A stretch of DNA of 18,440 nt from positions 1 to 18,440 of the forward strand of contig JAHHUF010000028.1 of NCBI GenBank assembly GCA_020024115.1, read 5' to 3'. Below the pieces are notes generated by a model. That model saw only the letters and a program-made list of their open reading frames with translations. It did no database searches and was not told the origin of the DNA. The position numbers and the translations under genes were made by a program. Within the stretch, counting starts at the first letter, position 1, and each line of letters starts with the position of its first letter. Source of the DNA: Anaerofilum sp. GTDB lineage: Bacteria; Bacillota; Clostridia; Oscillospirales; Ruminococcaceae. Positions 1 to 6,796 of the stretch are shown here, piece by piece.

Positions 1-66
1 TTGCATTGCTATTTGGTGTGCTCTTTTGGCTTGAACTTGTGTAGACACTATTTAGTAAATTCAAAT

Positions 67-633
67 TCAGTGAGCAGTATCATCACTATATTCTTCCGCA
101 ATTATACTGTAAACCGCAACATCTACAATCCCACAGTTGTTCCGAGCGGCACTGCGTAAGATTCCTTCAAAACACATTCCACATTTCTTCATAACAGCTC
201 CGGAATGGGGATTGTGTGTATCATGCCGTGCTTCCAGTCGATTTATTTTAACATCATGAAAGAGGAAAGATATTACAGTTTGCAGTGCTTCACTGGTATA
301 TCCTTTGTGCCACCACTTTTTCCCGATACAGTAGCCAATTTCCATAGTATCTGTATTCTCATCACATTTCACAACAGAAATCGTTCCAATGGGTTCTCCA
401 AAAGCCTTTGGGACAATTGCCCACTGATAAAAGGTATCCTCACCATACTGTTCATCCCAATTGTGCAAAATACAATCCGTTTCTGAAGCGTCTGTGTGCG
501 CAGACCATGTTAAAAATTTCGTAACTTCCGAATCACTTGCCCAGTTATTATACATTGCCTTTGCGTCTTGAATTGCAAGCCGTCTGAGGATTAGCCTTTC
601 AGAATGCAGTTCAATTGTGCCTTTGTGCTCCAT
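67..633 (-). CDS. GNAT family N-acetyltransferase (RimJ/RimL type)
   Basis: A 188-residue protein of the GNAT fold, closest in pattern to RimJ/RimL-type enzymes that move an acetyl group from acetyl-CoA to an amine. Visible marks are the N-terminal 'SERLILRRL' strand (residues 11-19), the acetyl-CoA loop GKKWWHKGY at 104-112, and the 'HNPHSGAVMKKCGM' segment (140-153) typical of the third conserved motif. The length fits one complete domain. The ATG at 633 is preceded by GGAAGG about 10 nt upstream. The gene stands alone, and its promoter (685-713) carries a palindrome over the -10, so it may be repressor-controlled. Family assignment is firm. The substrate (ribosomal protein, antibiotic or small amine) cannot be told from sequence. 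Confidence 0.9.
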   Translation of the reverse strand: MEHKGTIELHSERLILRRLAIQDAKAMYNNWASDSEVTKFLTWSAHTDASETDCILHNWDEQYGEDTFYQWAIVPKAFGEPIGTISVVKCDENTDTMEIGYCIGKKWWHKGYTSEALQTVISFLFHDVKINRLEARHDTHNPHSGAVMKKCGMCFEGILRSAARNNCGIVDVAVYSIIAEEYSDDTAH

Positions 634-678
634 AGTTACACTTCCTTCCTTTTCAGAAACATTCTAATAGGTTAATTG

Positions 679-713
679 GTTACAATTGTAACATAGGCAG
701 AAAATGAAAGCAA
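679..713 (-). promoter_or_regulatory. GNAT gene promoter with palindromic operator
   Basis: On the minus strand, TTGCTT (713-708), a 17-nt spacer and TACAAT (690-685) form a good sigma-A promoter, with a TG extending the -10. The -10 lies inside the perfect 14-bp palindrome GTTACAATTGTAAC (679-692). Its core TACAATTGTA fits the TACAnnTGTA pattern bound by CopY/BlaI-type winged-helix repressors. The pattern is seen directly; operator function is inferred. Confidence 0.6.
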
Positions 714-804
714 TATTCTTCCACTGTGTCATCTTTGATAGTGTGCTGTTTTTGCTCCTACCGAAAAAGCAGTATAATTATTAGAAACAATTTCCTAAAG
801 CCTA

Positions 805-819
805 TTTTCAGATAGCGCC
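805..819 (-). repeat. Probable terminal inverted repeat of the MITE family (solo end)
   Basis: Read on the minus strand, GGCGCTATCTGAAAA differs at one base in 15 from the left end of the complete MITE at 6797 (GGGGCTATCTGAAAA). It is bordered by TA (820-821), as the complete copy is. The element would extend toward lower coordinates, but I cannot find the matching other end between 640 and 800. It may be degraded or very diverged. Confidence 0.5.
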
Positions 820-831
820 TATAAACAATTT

Positions 832-873
832 AAAAGTACAGCACAGTTCTGAAATAGGACTATGCTGTACTTT
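832..873 (-). terminator. Probable terminator of the LRR-VWA-MoxR operon
   Basis: The arms AAAGTACAGCA (833-843) and TGCTGTACTTT (863-873) form a perfect 11-bp stem with a 19-nt loop. On the minus strand it is followed by only a short T run (TTTTAAATT). It lies about 60 nt past the MoxR stop, where a terminator is expected. The weak U tract lowers confidence. The gene-free stretch 634-935 otherwise holds only the GNAT promoter and MITE-like ends. Confidence 0.5.
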
Positions 874-892
874 GTACAAATACTTCCTTATA

Positions 893-907
893 GGGCGTAC
901 CCGAAAT
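893..907 (+). repeat. Weak MITE-family end
   Basis: GGGCGTACCCGAAAT next to TA (891-892) matches 12 of 15 bases of the right-hand inverted repeat of the MITE at 6797-6957 (GGGCGTATCTGAAAA). It faces away from the end at 805-819, so the two do not bound one element. It could be an eroded relic or chance similarity. Confidence 0.3.
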
Positions 908-935
908 AGTAATACATATTTCTTTTGGGAATTTT

Positions 936-2453
936 TTAACGGCGTGCTTTGTCGGCTGCAATTTCCTGCAAAATACGGGCGGATGCTCCATTCACAAGCA
1001 AGGTGTTGGTGTAGTGGTGGTATCGCTCACAGGGGCTTTGTGCCAAAAATACCGCACTGTCTGTACCCATTCCCAACTCTGTAACAAACATCAAAAGTTC
1101 CTGCCCTGCATCAAATGCGTTCTCTAAAAAAGTAAAAGCAGATTCCAATGCAAAAGCAGCAGCTTCAAATTTTTCTGCTCTGTCCTCTTTCAAAACAGCA
1201 AATTTTTGTCGCAGCACATTCAAAGCCGATTCCTCATCGGTGGGATTGTTCTGCGAAAGTGCTAAACTGGCTTGTTCCAGCCATTTGAGGCAACGCAGAT
1301 ATTGCCGCTCCTGCTTTGCAGAGAGCAGTTCCGCAGTTTTCTTTTGTTCCATTTCCTGTTGCTTTTGCTGTAAATAAAATTCAAATTTTGCGGTAAAATC
1401 AGTAGATTCACCGCTTAAACTGGCTTTAAAACTTTTAATAATTTCAAAACAATCATCTGCCAAAGTATCTGCCTGCATTGCAGCAGAAAACCGTGTTTCC
1501 AGCCCTGCCAGCAGCAGCCCAGTCAAACTCAGCCGTTCGTCAAAACCAGCAGCCTGTGCCTGTGCATAGGAAGATGGTGCTGGTTTTCCGGTCAAAATAT
1601 CCTCAATGCCATAATCGTTGCCATATTTATAGTACAGTGATAGATAAGCTGCAAAGTCAGCTGCAATTTCCGGATGCTGCAAATATTGTGCAATCAAACC
1701 TTCCTCAACTTCAATCTGCATTTGCTGATAAATCAACAACAATGCGGATAAGTCTTCCCATCCACGGGCAGTAACAAACTGCATTCCGTCCACATCTTGT
1801 GTGATGCGATAGAAATATTCGGGATGCAGCTCCAAATAGGTTAAAATCGCAGGGTGAACCTTTGCGGTACGAGCATATTGTTTCCAGACAGCTAAATCAG
1901 GCTGAATATCAATCCGACGCAAACGGTCAAGAGTAACCACATCAAACTCATGCACCGATTTGTTGTACTCGGGTGGGTTGCCTGCCGCAACAATCAGCCA
2001 ACCTTTTGGAACACTTTGGTTGCCAAAGGTTTTGCATTGCAAAAATTGGAGCATGGTGGGGGCAAGGGTTTCAGAAACACAGTTGATTTCGTCAATAAAC
2101 AAAATCCCTTCTTGCAAGCCGGTTTGCTGCATGGTCTCATAAACCGATGCAATAATTTCGCTCATGGTATATTCCGTGACAGAAAATTGCTTTTCATCGT
2201 ATGTTTTTTGAGAAATCATAGGCAAACCGACGGCACTTTGCCGTGTGTGGTGGGTAATGGTGTAGGACACAAGCCCCACCCCAACCTCTTGCGCTACCTG
2301 TCGCATAATTTGGGTTTTGCCCACACCGGGAGGGCCCATCAACAGCAAGGGACGCTGCTGAATGGAGGAAAGCAGATAGTTGCCCATCTCATCTTTGGCA
2401 AGATAGGCACAAAGGGTATTTTTAATTTCTTGTTTTGCCTGTTGGATATTCAT
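936..2453 (-). CDS. MoxR-family AAA+ ATPase
   Basis: A 505-residue AAA+ ATPase of the MoxR group, chaperone-like ATPases that usually work with a VWA partner to remodel or activate protein complexes. Walker A is GPPGVGKT at 40-47, Walker B is GILFIDE at 116-122, the sensor-1 Asn is at about 159 (AAGNPPEY), and an arginine-finger-like LDRLRR is at 175-180. After the lid comes a Gln/Glu/Lys-rich, probably coiled-coil region (about 365-420) not found in minimal MoxR proteins. I place the start at the ATG at 2453, not at an ATG 34 codons upstream. The 2453 ATG has AAAGGA in front of it, and it overlaps the stop of the VWA gene as ATGA, the usual sign of translational coupling. It is the last gene of a three-gene operon. 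The substrate is unknown. Confidence 0.9.
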   Translation of the reverse strand: MNIQQAKQEIKNTLCAYLAKDEMGNYLLSSIQQRPLLLMGPPGVGKTQIMRQVAQEVGVGLVSYTITHHTRQSAVGLPMISQKTYDEKQFSVTEYTMSEIIASVYETMQQTGLQEGILFIDEINCVSETLAPTMLQFLQCKTFGNQSVPKGWLIVAAGNPPEYNKSVHEFDVVTLDRLRRIDIQPDLAVWKQYARTAKVHPAILTYLELHPEYFYRITQDVDGMQFVTARGWEDLSALLLIYQQMQIEVEEGLIAQYLQHPEIAADFAAYLSLYYKYGNDYGIEDILTGKPAPSSYAQAQAAGFDERLSLTGLLLAGLETRFSAAMQADTLADDCFEIIKSFKASLSGESTDFTAKFEFYLQQKQQEMEQKKTAELLSAKQERQYLRCLKWLEQASLALSQNNPTDEESALNVLRQKFAVLKEDRAEKFEAAAFALESAFTFLENAFDAGQELLMFVTELGMGTDSAVFLAQSPCERYHHYTNTLLVNGASARILQEIAADKARR

Positions 2454-3811
2454 AGGTTGTTCCTTTCCGTATCGGGCGTAAATTGGAGAGCATGCTGGGA
2501 CAAAGGCTGTGCCGATTTCCATTGCTGCGGCTCCAATATTTGTTTCATTGCCCACGCAGGCAGTTGACTGTCATCATACTGCCTCTCTAAAAATAAAAAT
2601 GCTGTTTGCCATGCAGGTTTTTGCTTTGGATAGCTGCCTTTTCCGTCGGTAAAGTAAATCAAACCTGTCAGATGATGAAATTCATGATGGTCAATCAGAT
2701 ATTCCAAATAGCTGAACACAGGGCGGAAGTCTGTTCCTCCGCCTCCTTGCAGGGAAAGGGTATCCAAATAATGCTGCAAATCTTCTTCACAGGTGATTTT
2801 GTCATCTTTTCGTACCTGATTGTCTGCCTGCAAAATCCGAAGATGGACTTTGTGGAAAAAACTCTCGGTTTCTTTTAAAATCGAGAATGTTTCCTCTAAA
2901 AATCGCCGTACCAATTCCCCGGAGCAAGACATGGAAGTATCAATTGCAATGGCAAGTTCATATACTTTAAATGCCTCACGGCTTTCGGTTGGCTCAATCA
3001 AAGGTAGATTGCCATAGTGTGACAATCCAAAGGTATAATAGGACAGGTCGAACGAATCAGGGTCAGGGTGGACTTCCTCACGCAAAATGCAAAAACGGCG
3101 TAAAAACTCCCGATAACTTCGCCGTGGTCGGCAACTTTCCGCCAGTTGGTCAGCAAGGTCACCGCTGTCCCCAGCCTCTTTTTTGGAAAAGCTGGATAAA
3201 TCTGTTTGTACCGATTTTGCTCGTTTGTTCCATTCACCGGCAAGCTGCATTATGGCAGGCTGATTTTGCTGTTTCCAAGGCCAAAGAGAGTGGTCATCGG
3301 TGCGAAACTCTTGTTCCAACCGCACAAATTCCTGCTCAGGCAAAGGGTGTGCCATAAAAAAGCGATAAATTGCCCCTGCTGAAAGTACCCCACATTCCTG
3401 CAAAAGATGTTTGAAAGTTTGGGAGCGTGTCCAAGTGAGAGGACGGCGAACCAAAGGAATATTTAATCCGTCAATCATGGATTCTACTGCAATATCGCAG
3501 CACAGTCCCCATAAACGAGGTTCTTTTTGTTCGGTCTGAAATAAATGCCGAAACAGACAATGCAGCACCAAATGCAGATATTCTCTTGCAAGTAAAGGGG
3601 TATTGGATTCAAACAGCCGAATGGTGTGTTCACAGCTAAATAAAAGCTGTCTGCCATTGGTTCCTACTGCAGAAAAGGAGGGCTGTTCTGCAAAGGAGAG
3701 GGCAGACAGAGAGGAACCCAGATACCGCAAAGAAAGATATAAGCGATTGCGGATTTCTGTCCATATTTCGGTGGAGATTCGCAGCTCCCATTGAGATTGA
3801 GATTCAATCAT
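2450..3811 (-). CDS. VWA domain protein with DUF2201-like N-terminus
   Basis: A 453-residue cytoplasmic protein. The C-terminal half is a von Willebrand A domain with an intact MIDAS: DTSMS at 291-295, the Thr of GGGGTD at 360, and the Asp of YFTDG at 389. The N-terminal half resembles DUF2201, a putative metallopeptidase-like domain, and shows HLVLHCLFRH at 80-89. The HExxH glutamate is leucine here, so zinc-peptidase activity looks lost. Such proteins pair with MoxR ATPases, as ViaA does with RavA, and the MoxR gene follows with a 4-nt overlap. The start has AAGGAG six nt upstream and lies 21 nt after the LRR gene. Partnership with the ATPase is well supported by family knowledge. The client protein is not known. 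Confidence 0.85.
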   Translation of the reverse strand: MIESQSQWELRISTEIWTEIRNRLYLSLRYLGSSLSALSFAEQPSFSAVGTNGRQLLFSCEHTIRLFESNTPLLAREYLHLVLHCLFRHLFQTEQKEPRLWGLCCDIAVESMIDGLNIPLVRRPLTWTRSQTFKHLLQECGVLSAGAIYRFFMAHPLPEQEFVRLEQEFRTDDHSLWPWKQQNQPAIMQLAGEWNKRAKSVQTDLSSFSKKEAGDSGDLADQLAESCRPRRSYREFLRRFCILREEVHPDPDSFDLSYYTFGLSHYGNLPLIEPTESREAFKVYELAIAIDTSMSCSGELVRRFLEETFSILKETESFFHKVHLRILQADNQVRKDDKITCEEDLQHYLDTLSLQGGGGTDFRPVFSYLEYLIDHHEFHHLTGLIYFTDGKGSYPKQKPAWQTAFLFLERQYDDSQLPAWAMKQILEPQQWKSAQPLSQHALQFTPDTERNNL

Positions 3812-3832
3812 AGAAAACTCCTTACAGATAAC

Positions 3833-4765
3833 TCAAAAATCATAGTTTTTTTCGGTTGGCTTTGCATTGTTTTGTGCCAAAAGTGCCGCTGCTGCAACAA
3901 ATCCGTTTTTTTGTGCCAGTTGGTGTGCAGCCTGCCGACAGGCAAAATCAACGGAAAACTGCCCCAGCAAATATTGCAAAGCAGAAATATTTTGCAGTTC
4001 TACACAAATAAGAAAGGCAATGGAAAGATGCTTTGAAAGATATTGCTCATACTGCTGCTTTGCAGCGCTGGAAAGGCTGATAGGAAACAGCAAACGATTA
4101 AGTGCCAGATGGCAAAGCATTTTTGAGGATTCCTCTGCGGATGCTGACAAAAAGGTGTTGTCATATTCTGCAATATCCAAACGGTTGGAGGAAAAACACT
4201 GTCGATACCGATACCCAACCCCAATCATTTGATGGTTGAAAATGTGAGCAGGAGTGTTTTCCTCCAATTCCTCATAATATTCAGGGAACAAAAAGCGGCT
4301 GTTATCCGCAAAAACCACTTCAACTTGATGCTGAATCAAAGCAACAGCCTGCCGTAGCGCCGAGGGCTGTGAAACATCGCTCTGAACATAAATGGTTTGT
4401 AAAGCATGGCAGTTCATAAAAGCGTCACCCTCTACACTTTGAAGGGAGGAGGGAAGATGTAATTCTTTTAAATTGCGACAGTTGTAAAATGCGTGTGAGC
4501 CAATTTTTTGCAGTCCATCTGCAAGGGAAACCGATTCCATAAAATGGCCGCAGACAGCATAGGAAAAATCACAGCCAAACTGCAAAATTTCGGTTTGGGA
4601 TAAAGAGGGTTCTTTTTCGGAAAAGCAGTAGGATGCAACCTCTGCCACGGCAATTTCACCCAAAAAAGCAGGAATGGTGATACAGGGAGAGTTGCCGTAA
4701 CAACGCACAATCACCGCCTTTCCATTTTGTAAAAAGTAACGAAATCCCAAATCCGATGCAGTCAA
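3833..4765 (-). CDS. BspA-type leucine-rich-repeat protein of a MoxR/VWA operon
   Basis: First gene of the operon. From the TTG start at 4765 it has 310 residues. Around residues 80-130 lie BspA-like LRR_5 units with the signature 'IGSHAFYNCRNLKELHLP' then 'VEGDAFMNCHALQTIYV'. A middle segment (about 158-240) and a C-terminal ankyrin-like helical tail (ALQYLLGQF, QLAQKNGFVAAAALL) follow. There is no signal peptide, so it probably acts in the cytoplasm, perhaps presenting or recognising clients for the MoxR-VWA pair. An ATG at 4798 opens the frame but sits on the promoter -10 (4802-4797), so it cannot lie on the main transcript. TTG 4765 has GGGGTG six nt upstream. I recall similar LRR-VWA-MoxR triplets in other Clostridia. 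Function is inferred from context. Confidence 0.75.
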   Translation of the reverse strand: MTASDLGFRYFLQNGKAVIVRCYGNSPCITIPAFLGEIAVAEVASYCFSEKEPSLSQTEILQFGCDFSYAVCGHFMESVSLADGLQKIGSHAFYNCRNLKELHLPSSLQSVEGDAFMNCHALQTIYVQSDVSQPSALRQAVALIQHQVEVVFADNSRFLFPEYYEELEENTPAHIFNHQMIGVGYRYRQCFSSNRLDIAEYDNTFLSASAEESSKMLCHLALNRLLFPISLSSAAKQQYEQYLSKHLSIAFLICVELQNISALQYLLGQFSVDFACRQAAHQLAQKNGFVAAAALLAQNNAKPTEKNYDF

Positions 4766-4796
4766 AAAATTCACCCCATTATTGATTATTAGTATC

Positions 4797-4805
4797 ATTA
4801 TAGCA
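4797..4805 (-). promoter_or_regulatory. Extended -10 promoter of the LRR-VWA-MoxR operon
   Basis: The minus strand reads TGCTATAAT (4805-4797), a perfect extended -10, with no convincing -35. The predicted transcript begins near 4790. This overlap with the frame's first ATG (4798) moves the LRR start to TTG 4765. Confidence 0.65.
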
Positions 4806-4846
4806 CAAGGGTTTTAAAAAATCATCCTGCAAATTTTATCAAAAGC

Positions 4847-4855
4847 TGTTACAAT
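4847..4855 (+). promoter_or_regulatory. Extended -10 promoter of the DUF5662 gene
   Basis: TGTTACAAT is an extended -10 element located 36 nt before the start codon, with a poor -35. It is divergent from and about 45 bp away from the operon promoter at 4797-4805, so the two promoters could share regulation. Confidence 0.5.
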
Positions 4856-4890
4856 AAAAACAGTACCACATCATTTTGGAGGTGTATTCA

Positions 4891-5421
4891 ATGAAATTTT
4901 GGGGACATTTGTCAACCATCATCTGTCACAAACGGCTGGTGATGAAACATTGCTTTCAAGTGGGCTTATATAAACAAGGCATTTTGCATGATCTTTCCAA
5001 ATTTTCTTTTTCAGAGTTTTGGGCGGGTGTCAAATATTTTCAGGGAAATTGCAGCCCAAACGAACAGGAGCGAAAAGAAAAGGGATACAGCGCCGCATGG
5101 TTGCATCATAAAGGCAGAAACAAACACCATATGGAATACTGGCTGGATTATGACCCCAAACGGGGCGGAATATTGCAGGGTGTGGAAATCCCCCTGAGTT
5201 ATGTGGTAGAAATGCTCTGCGACCGTATGGCAGCAAGCAAAACCTATCTAAAAGAAAATTATTCCAACAAAGAGCCATGGGAGTATTACCAAAAAAATCA
5301 ATCCCATTATCTTTTGCATCTAAACACACAAAAACTATTGGAAAAACTTTTGCTTATGCTGCGGGACGAAGGGGAACAAGCCACTTTTGACTATCTGAAA
5401 AAACAGTTAAAGAAAGGATAA
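4891..5421 (+). CDS. DUF5662 family protein
   Basis: A 176-residue soluble protein that I recognise as DUF5662, a family of unknown function. Features include HDLSKFSFSEF with His33-Asp34, the paired histidines of WLHHKGRNKHHMEYW at 72-73 and 79-80, and a Lys-rich C-terminus. The His/Asp pattern recalls metal-binding HD-type folds, but catalysis is not shown. The start is the ATG at 4891, with GGAGG eight nt upstream; a TTG five codons earlier lies in the ribosome binding site itself. The 3' end overlaps the convergent XRE gene by 15 bp, so neither has room for a separate terminator there. Homologues are sometimes labelled catalase in databases, with no visible support for that here. Confidence 0.8.
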   Translation: MKFWGHLSTIICHKRLVMKHCFQVGLYKQGILHDLSKFSFSEFWAGVKYFQGNCSPNEQERKEKGYSAAWLHHKGRNKHHMEYWLDYDPKRGGILQGVEIPLSYVVEMLCDRMAASKTYLKENYSNKEPWEYYQKNQSHYLLHLNTQKLLEKLLLMLRDEGEQATFDYLKKQLKKG

Positions 5422-5778
5422 TTGTGCAGGTTCCGACAGTTCTGCCTGTTGTGCCAGCCAGAATATTTTTGCCAAATCCAGCAGCCTTTTGCGGTTTTCA
5501 TCATTGAGTTCTTTGGCAGCTTGGTACAACTGGGTAAAATATTCATCAGCGATGAAGGATTCAAAATTTTCCGATTCGGAACAATGAGAAAGGGAATCCA
5601 CCGAAATATGAAAATATTCTGCAATTTTTCGCAGGTTATGCACCGAAAGCTCTTTTGTTCTGCCGCTGCGCAGTTCCGAAAGAACACTGCGCGAAATGTT
5701 CAGCTTTTTGCACATATTGGTAACATTGGTTCCGTTTTGATAACATAAAAATTCAATCTGCTCATACATTGTGCTCAT
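5407..5778 (-). CDS. XRE-family transcriptional regulator
   Basis: A 123-residue DNA-binding protein with an N-terminal Cro/C1-type helix-turn-helix (about 4-60). The recognition region is 'TNMCKKLNISRSVLSELRSG', followed by 'LRKIAEYFHISVDSL', both typical of the family. The C-terminal half is a helical extension (DEYFTQLYQAAKELNDENRKRLLDLAK) that probably mediates dimerisation, as in phage- and conjugative-element-type repressors. AGGAGG lies eight nt before the ATG. It has a strong promoter and no obvious partner gene. Targets are unknown; CTATC occurs both at its own -35 and near its -10, which might allow autoregulation. Confidence 0.9.
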   Translation of the reverse strand: MSTMYEQIEFLCYQNGTNVTNMCKKLNISRSVLSELRSGRTKELSVHNLRKIAEYFHISVDSLSHCSESENFESFIADEYFTQLYQAAKELNDENRKRLLDLAKIFWLAQQAELSEPAQLSFL

Positions 5779-5807
5779 GGTTCAGCCCTCCTAAAACGAT
5801 TACTTTT

Positions 5808-5836
5808 ATGATAGCTTGCTTTTTGGGGATAGTCAA
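5808..5836 (-). promoter_or_regulatory. Promoter of the XRE gene
   Basis: TTGACT (5836-5831), a 17-nt spacer and TATCAT (5813-5808) lie on the minus strand, about 30 nt before the start codon. This is a near-consensus sigma-A promoter. Confidence 0.7.
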
Positions 5837-5873
5837 TCAACAAAAGCGATACCGATGCAATTTTAAAAAGGGT

Positions 5874-5906
5874 AAAAAAACAGCCCCGACAATTAAGCCG
5901 AGGCTG
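5874..5906 (-). terminator. Strong intrinsic terminator of the candidate large RNA
   Basis: On the minus strand CAGCCTCGGC (5906-5897), loop TTAATT and GTCGGGGCTG (5890-5881) make a 10-bp fully paired stem with two G-U pairs, followed by seven T residues (5880-5874). Nothing protein-coding lies upstream of it on that strand until the YwlG gene beyond 6957, so it most simply ends the non-coding transcript. Confidence 0.8.
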
Positions 5907-6661
5907 AGTTCCGTTATTCAGTTGTATTTTAGGGAAAATGTTTTTAGTACATCGGCGTAATACCTTTCTGAAAAAGTTATTGAATGATACGATAAGCGGA
6001 CAAAATTACTGTTTCATTGGACTCACTTTCAAATTTTTCTTTCCAAACTTTTATCGTTTTCCTCATCGCCGAGGTTTACACAAATTATAGATGCAACACA
6101 TTACATCTCTTCGCCTGTTTGGGTTGTCGTATCGAAACAATCCTTTGACCTTCCATTTTCACAGAACCATCTTCAATAGCCCTGCATTTCAGGCGGAAAT
6201 TTAACGGACATCTTTTACCCTCCAGGGGTTTGCCTACTGAATTGGTGTCATGTCACTTTCTCGTCTTTCTTATTAAATTCAGCTGTGGGTAACAGCTGTG
6301 AATGACAACGGATTTGTGGAAAATATTAAATATATAACCTCAAAACCGAAATGCTTGCTTTGTTTGAGTGGAGCATACCGCTTCTTAATTACGCAAGCCT
6401 ACCGGTTTGAACATTCGCAAACAAGATGGTTTTTATTTTTGACTGAAATCCAGTCTGATTCAAGTGCGTGTTCTCTTTTACCGGTTGACCTGCGATGACT
6501 GAACGGGTTCTTCAATAGCCATCGGTCACACCTCTTTCTATATTCGTTACCTGTCTGGTCGGCGTTTTAAGTCTTCCTATACAGGCGAAAGGAAACAATA
6601 ATCAAGTACCCAGAGAGCTGTTGTCCCGAGGGGAAAGTTTTCTGAAAGTTTCCTTCCTTGT
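5874..6661 (-). ncRNA. Candidate large structured non-coding RNA (~0.79 kb)
   Basis: A stretch of about 790 nt with no credible protein gene on either strand. On the minus strand it is bounded by a perfect TATAAT -10 upstream and a very strong intrinsic terminator downstream. Read as RNA it folds locally in several places. These are CAGCUGU(UACCC)ACAGCUG at 6280-6298, enclosed by UGUCAU/AUGACA (6302-6307 with 6246-6251), an 8-bp hairpin AGAUGUAA(UGUG)UUGCAUCU at 6089-6108, CCUCG(GCGA)UGAGG with a GNRA tetraloop at 6061-6074, and GACUG/CAGUC. GGCUAUUGAAGA occurs twice (6509-6520, 6170-6181). I see no tmRNA, RNase P, SRP, 6S or group II intron signatures. The size is that of the GOLLD, ROOL or OLE classes, but I cannot match it to any by eye. 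Confidence 0.6.
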
Positions 6662-6667
6662 GTCTAT

Positions 6668-6687
6668 ATTATAGCCCCATAGGGGGC
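6668..6687 (-). promoter_or_regulatory. Promoter of the large RNA with an inverted repeat abutting the -10
   Basis: The minus strand has a perfect TATAAT (6673-6668); the -35 is weak. Directly upstream is the inverted repeat GCCCC-CTAT-GGGGC (6687-6674), placed in the spacer and touching the -10. This is a classic position for an operator. Predicted transcription start is near 6661. Promoter and operator functions are inferred. Confidence 0.5.
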
Positions 6688-6696
6688 AAAAATCCA

Positions 6697-6728
6697 TTGA
6701 CAAAACGCATAGAGATTTGTTATATAAT
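6697..6728 (+). promoter_or_regulatory. Divergent plus-strand promoter of unknown target
   Basis: TTGACA (6697-6702) is perfect. It is followed at 18 nt by TATATA (6721) and at 20 nt by TATAAT (6723-6728). It points right, toward the MITE and antisense to the YwlG gene, where no plus-strand gene is credible. It may drive a short or antisense RNA, or be fortuitous in AT-rich DNA. Confidence 0.4.
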
Positions 6729-6796
6729 TATGCACTTTTGATGTTGATAAAATGCTCTCAAAAGGCGTATAATAAGATTGTATGCGGTGTTTTCTA

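Noticed and set aside
1950..2567. A 205-codon plus-strand frame opposite the MoxR gene
   Set aside because: Antisense shadow of the ATPase. The peptide is Cys/His/Phe-rich without family features.
6298..6498. A 66-codon plus-strand frame inside the candidate large RNA
   Set aside because: No ribosome binding site, random-looking composition, and opposite to the terminator and promoter that define the transcript.
5874..6661. Identity of the gene-free block as tmRNA, RNase P RNA, SRP RNA, 6S RNA or group II intron
   Set aside because: None of the diagnostic sequences (tmRNA acceptor ends, the GAGGAAAGUCC core of RNase P, intron domain V) can be found on either strand, and the length is wrong for most.
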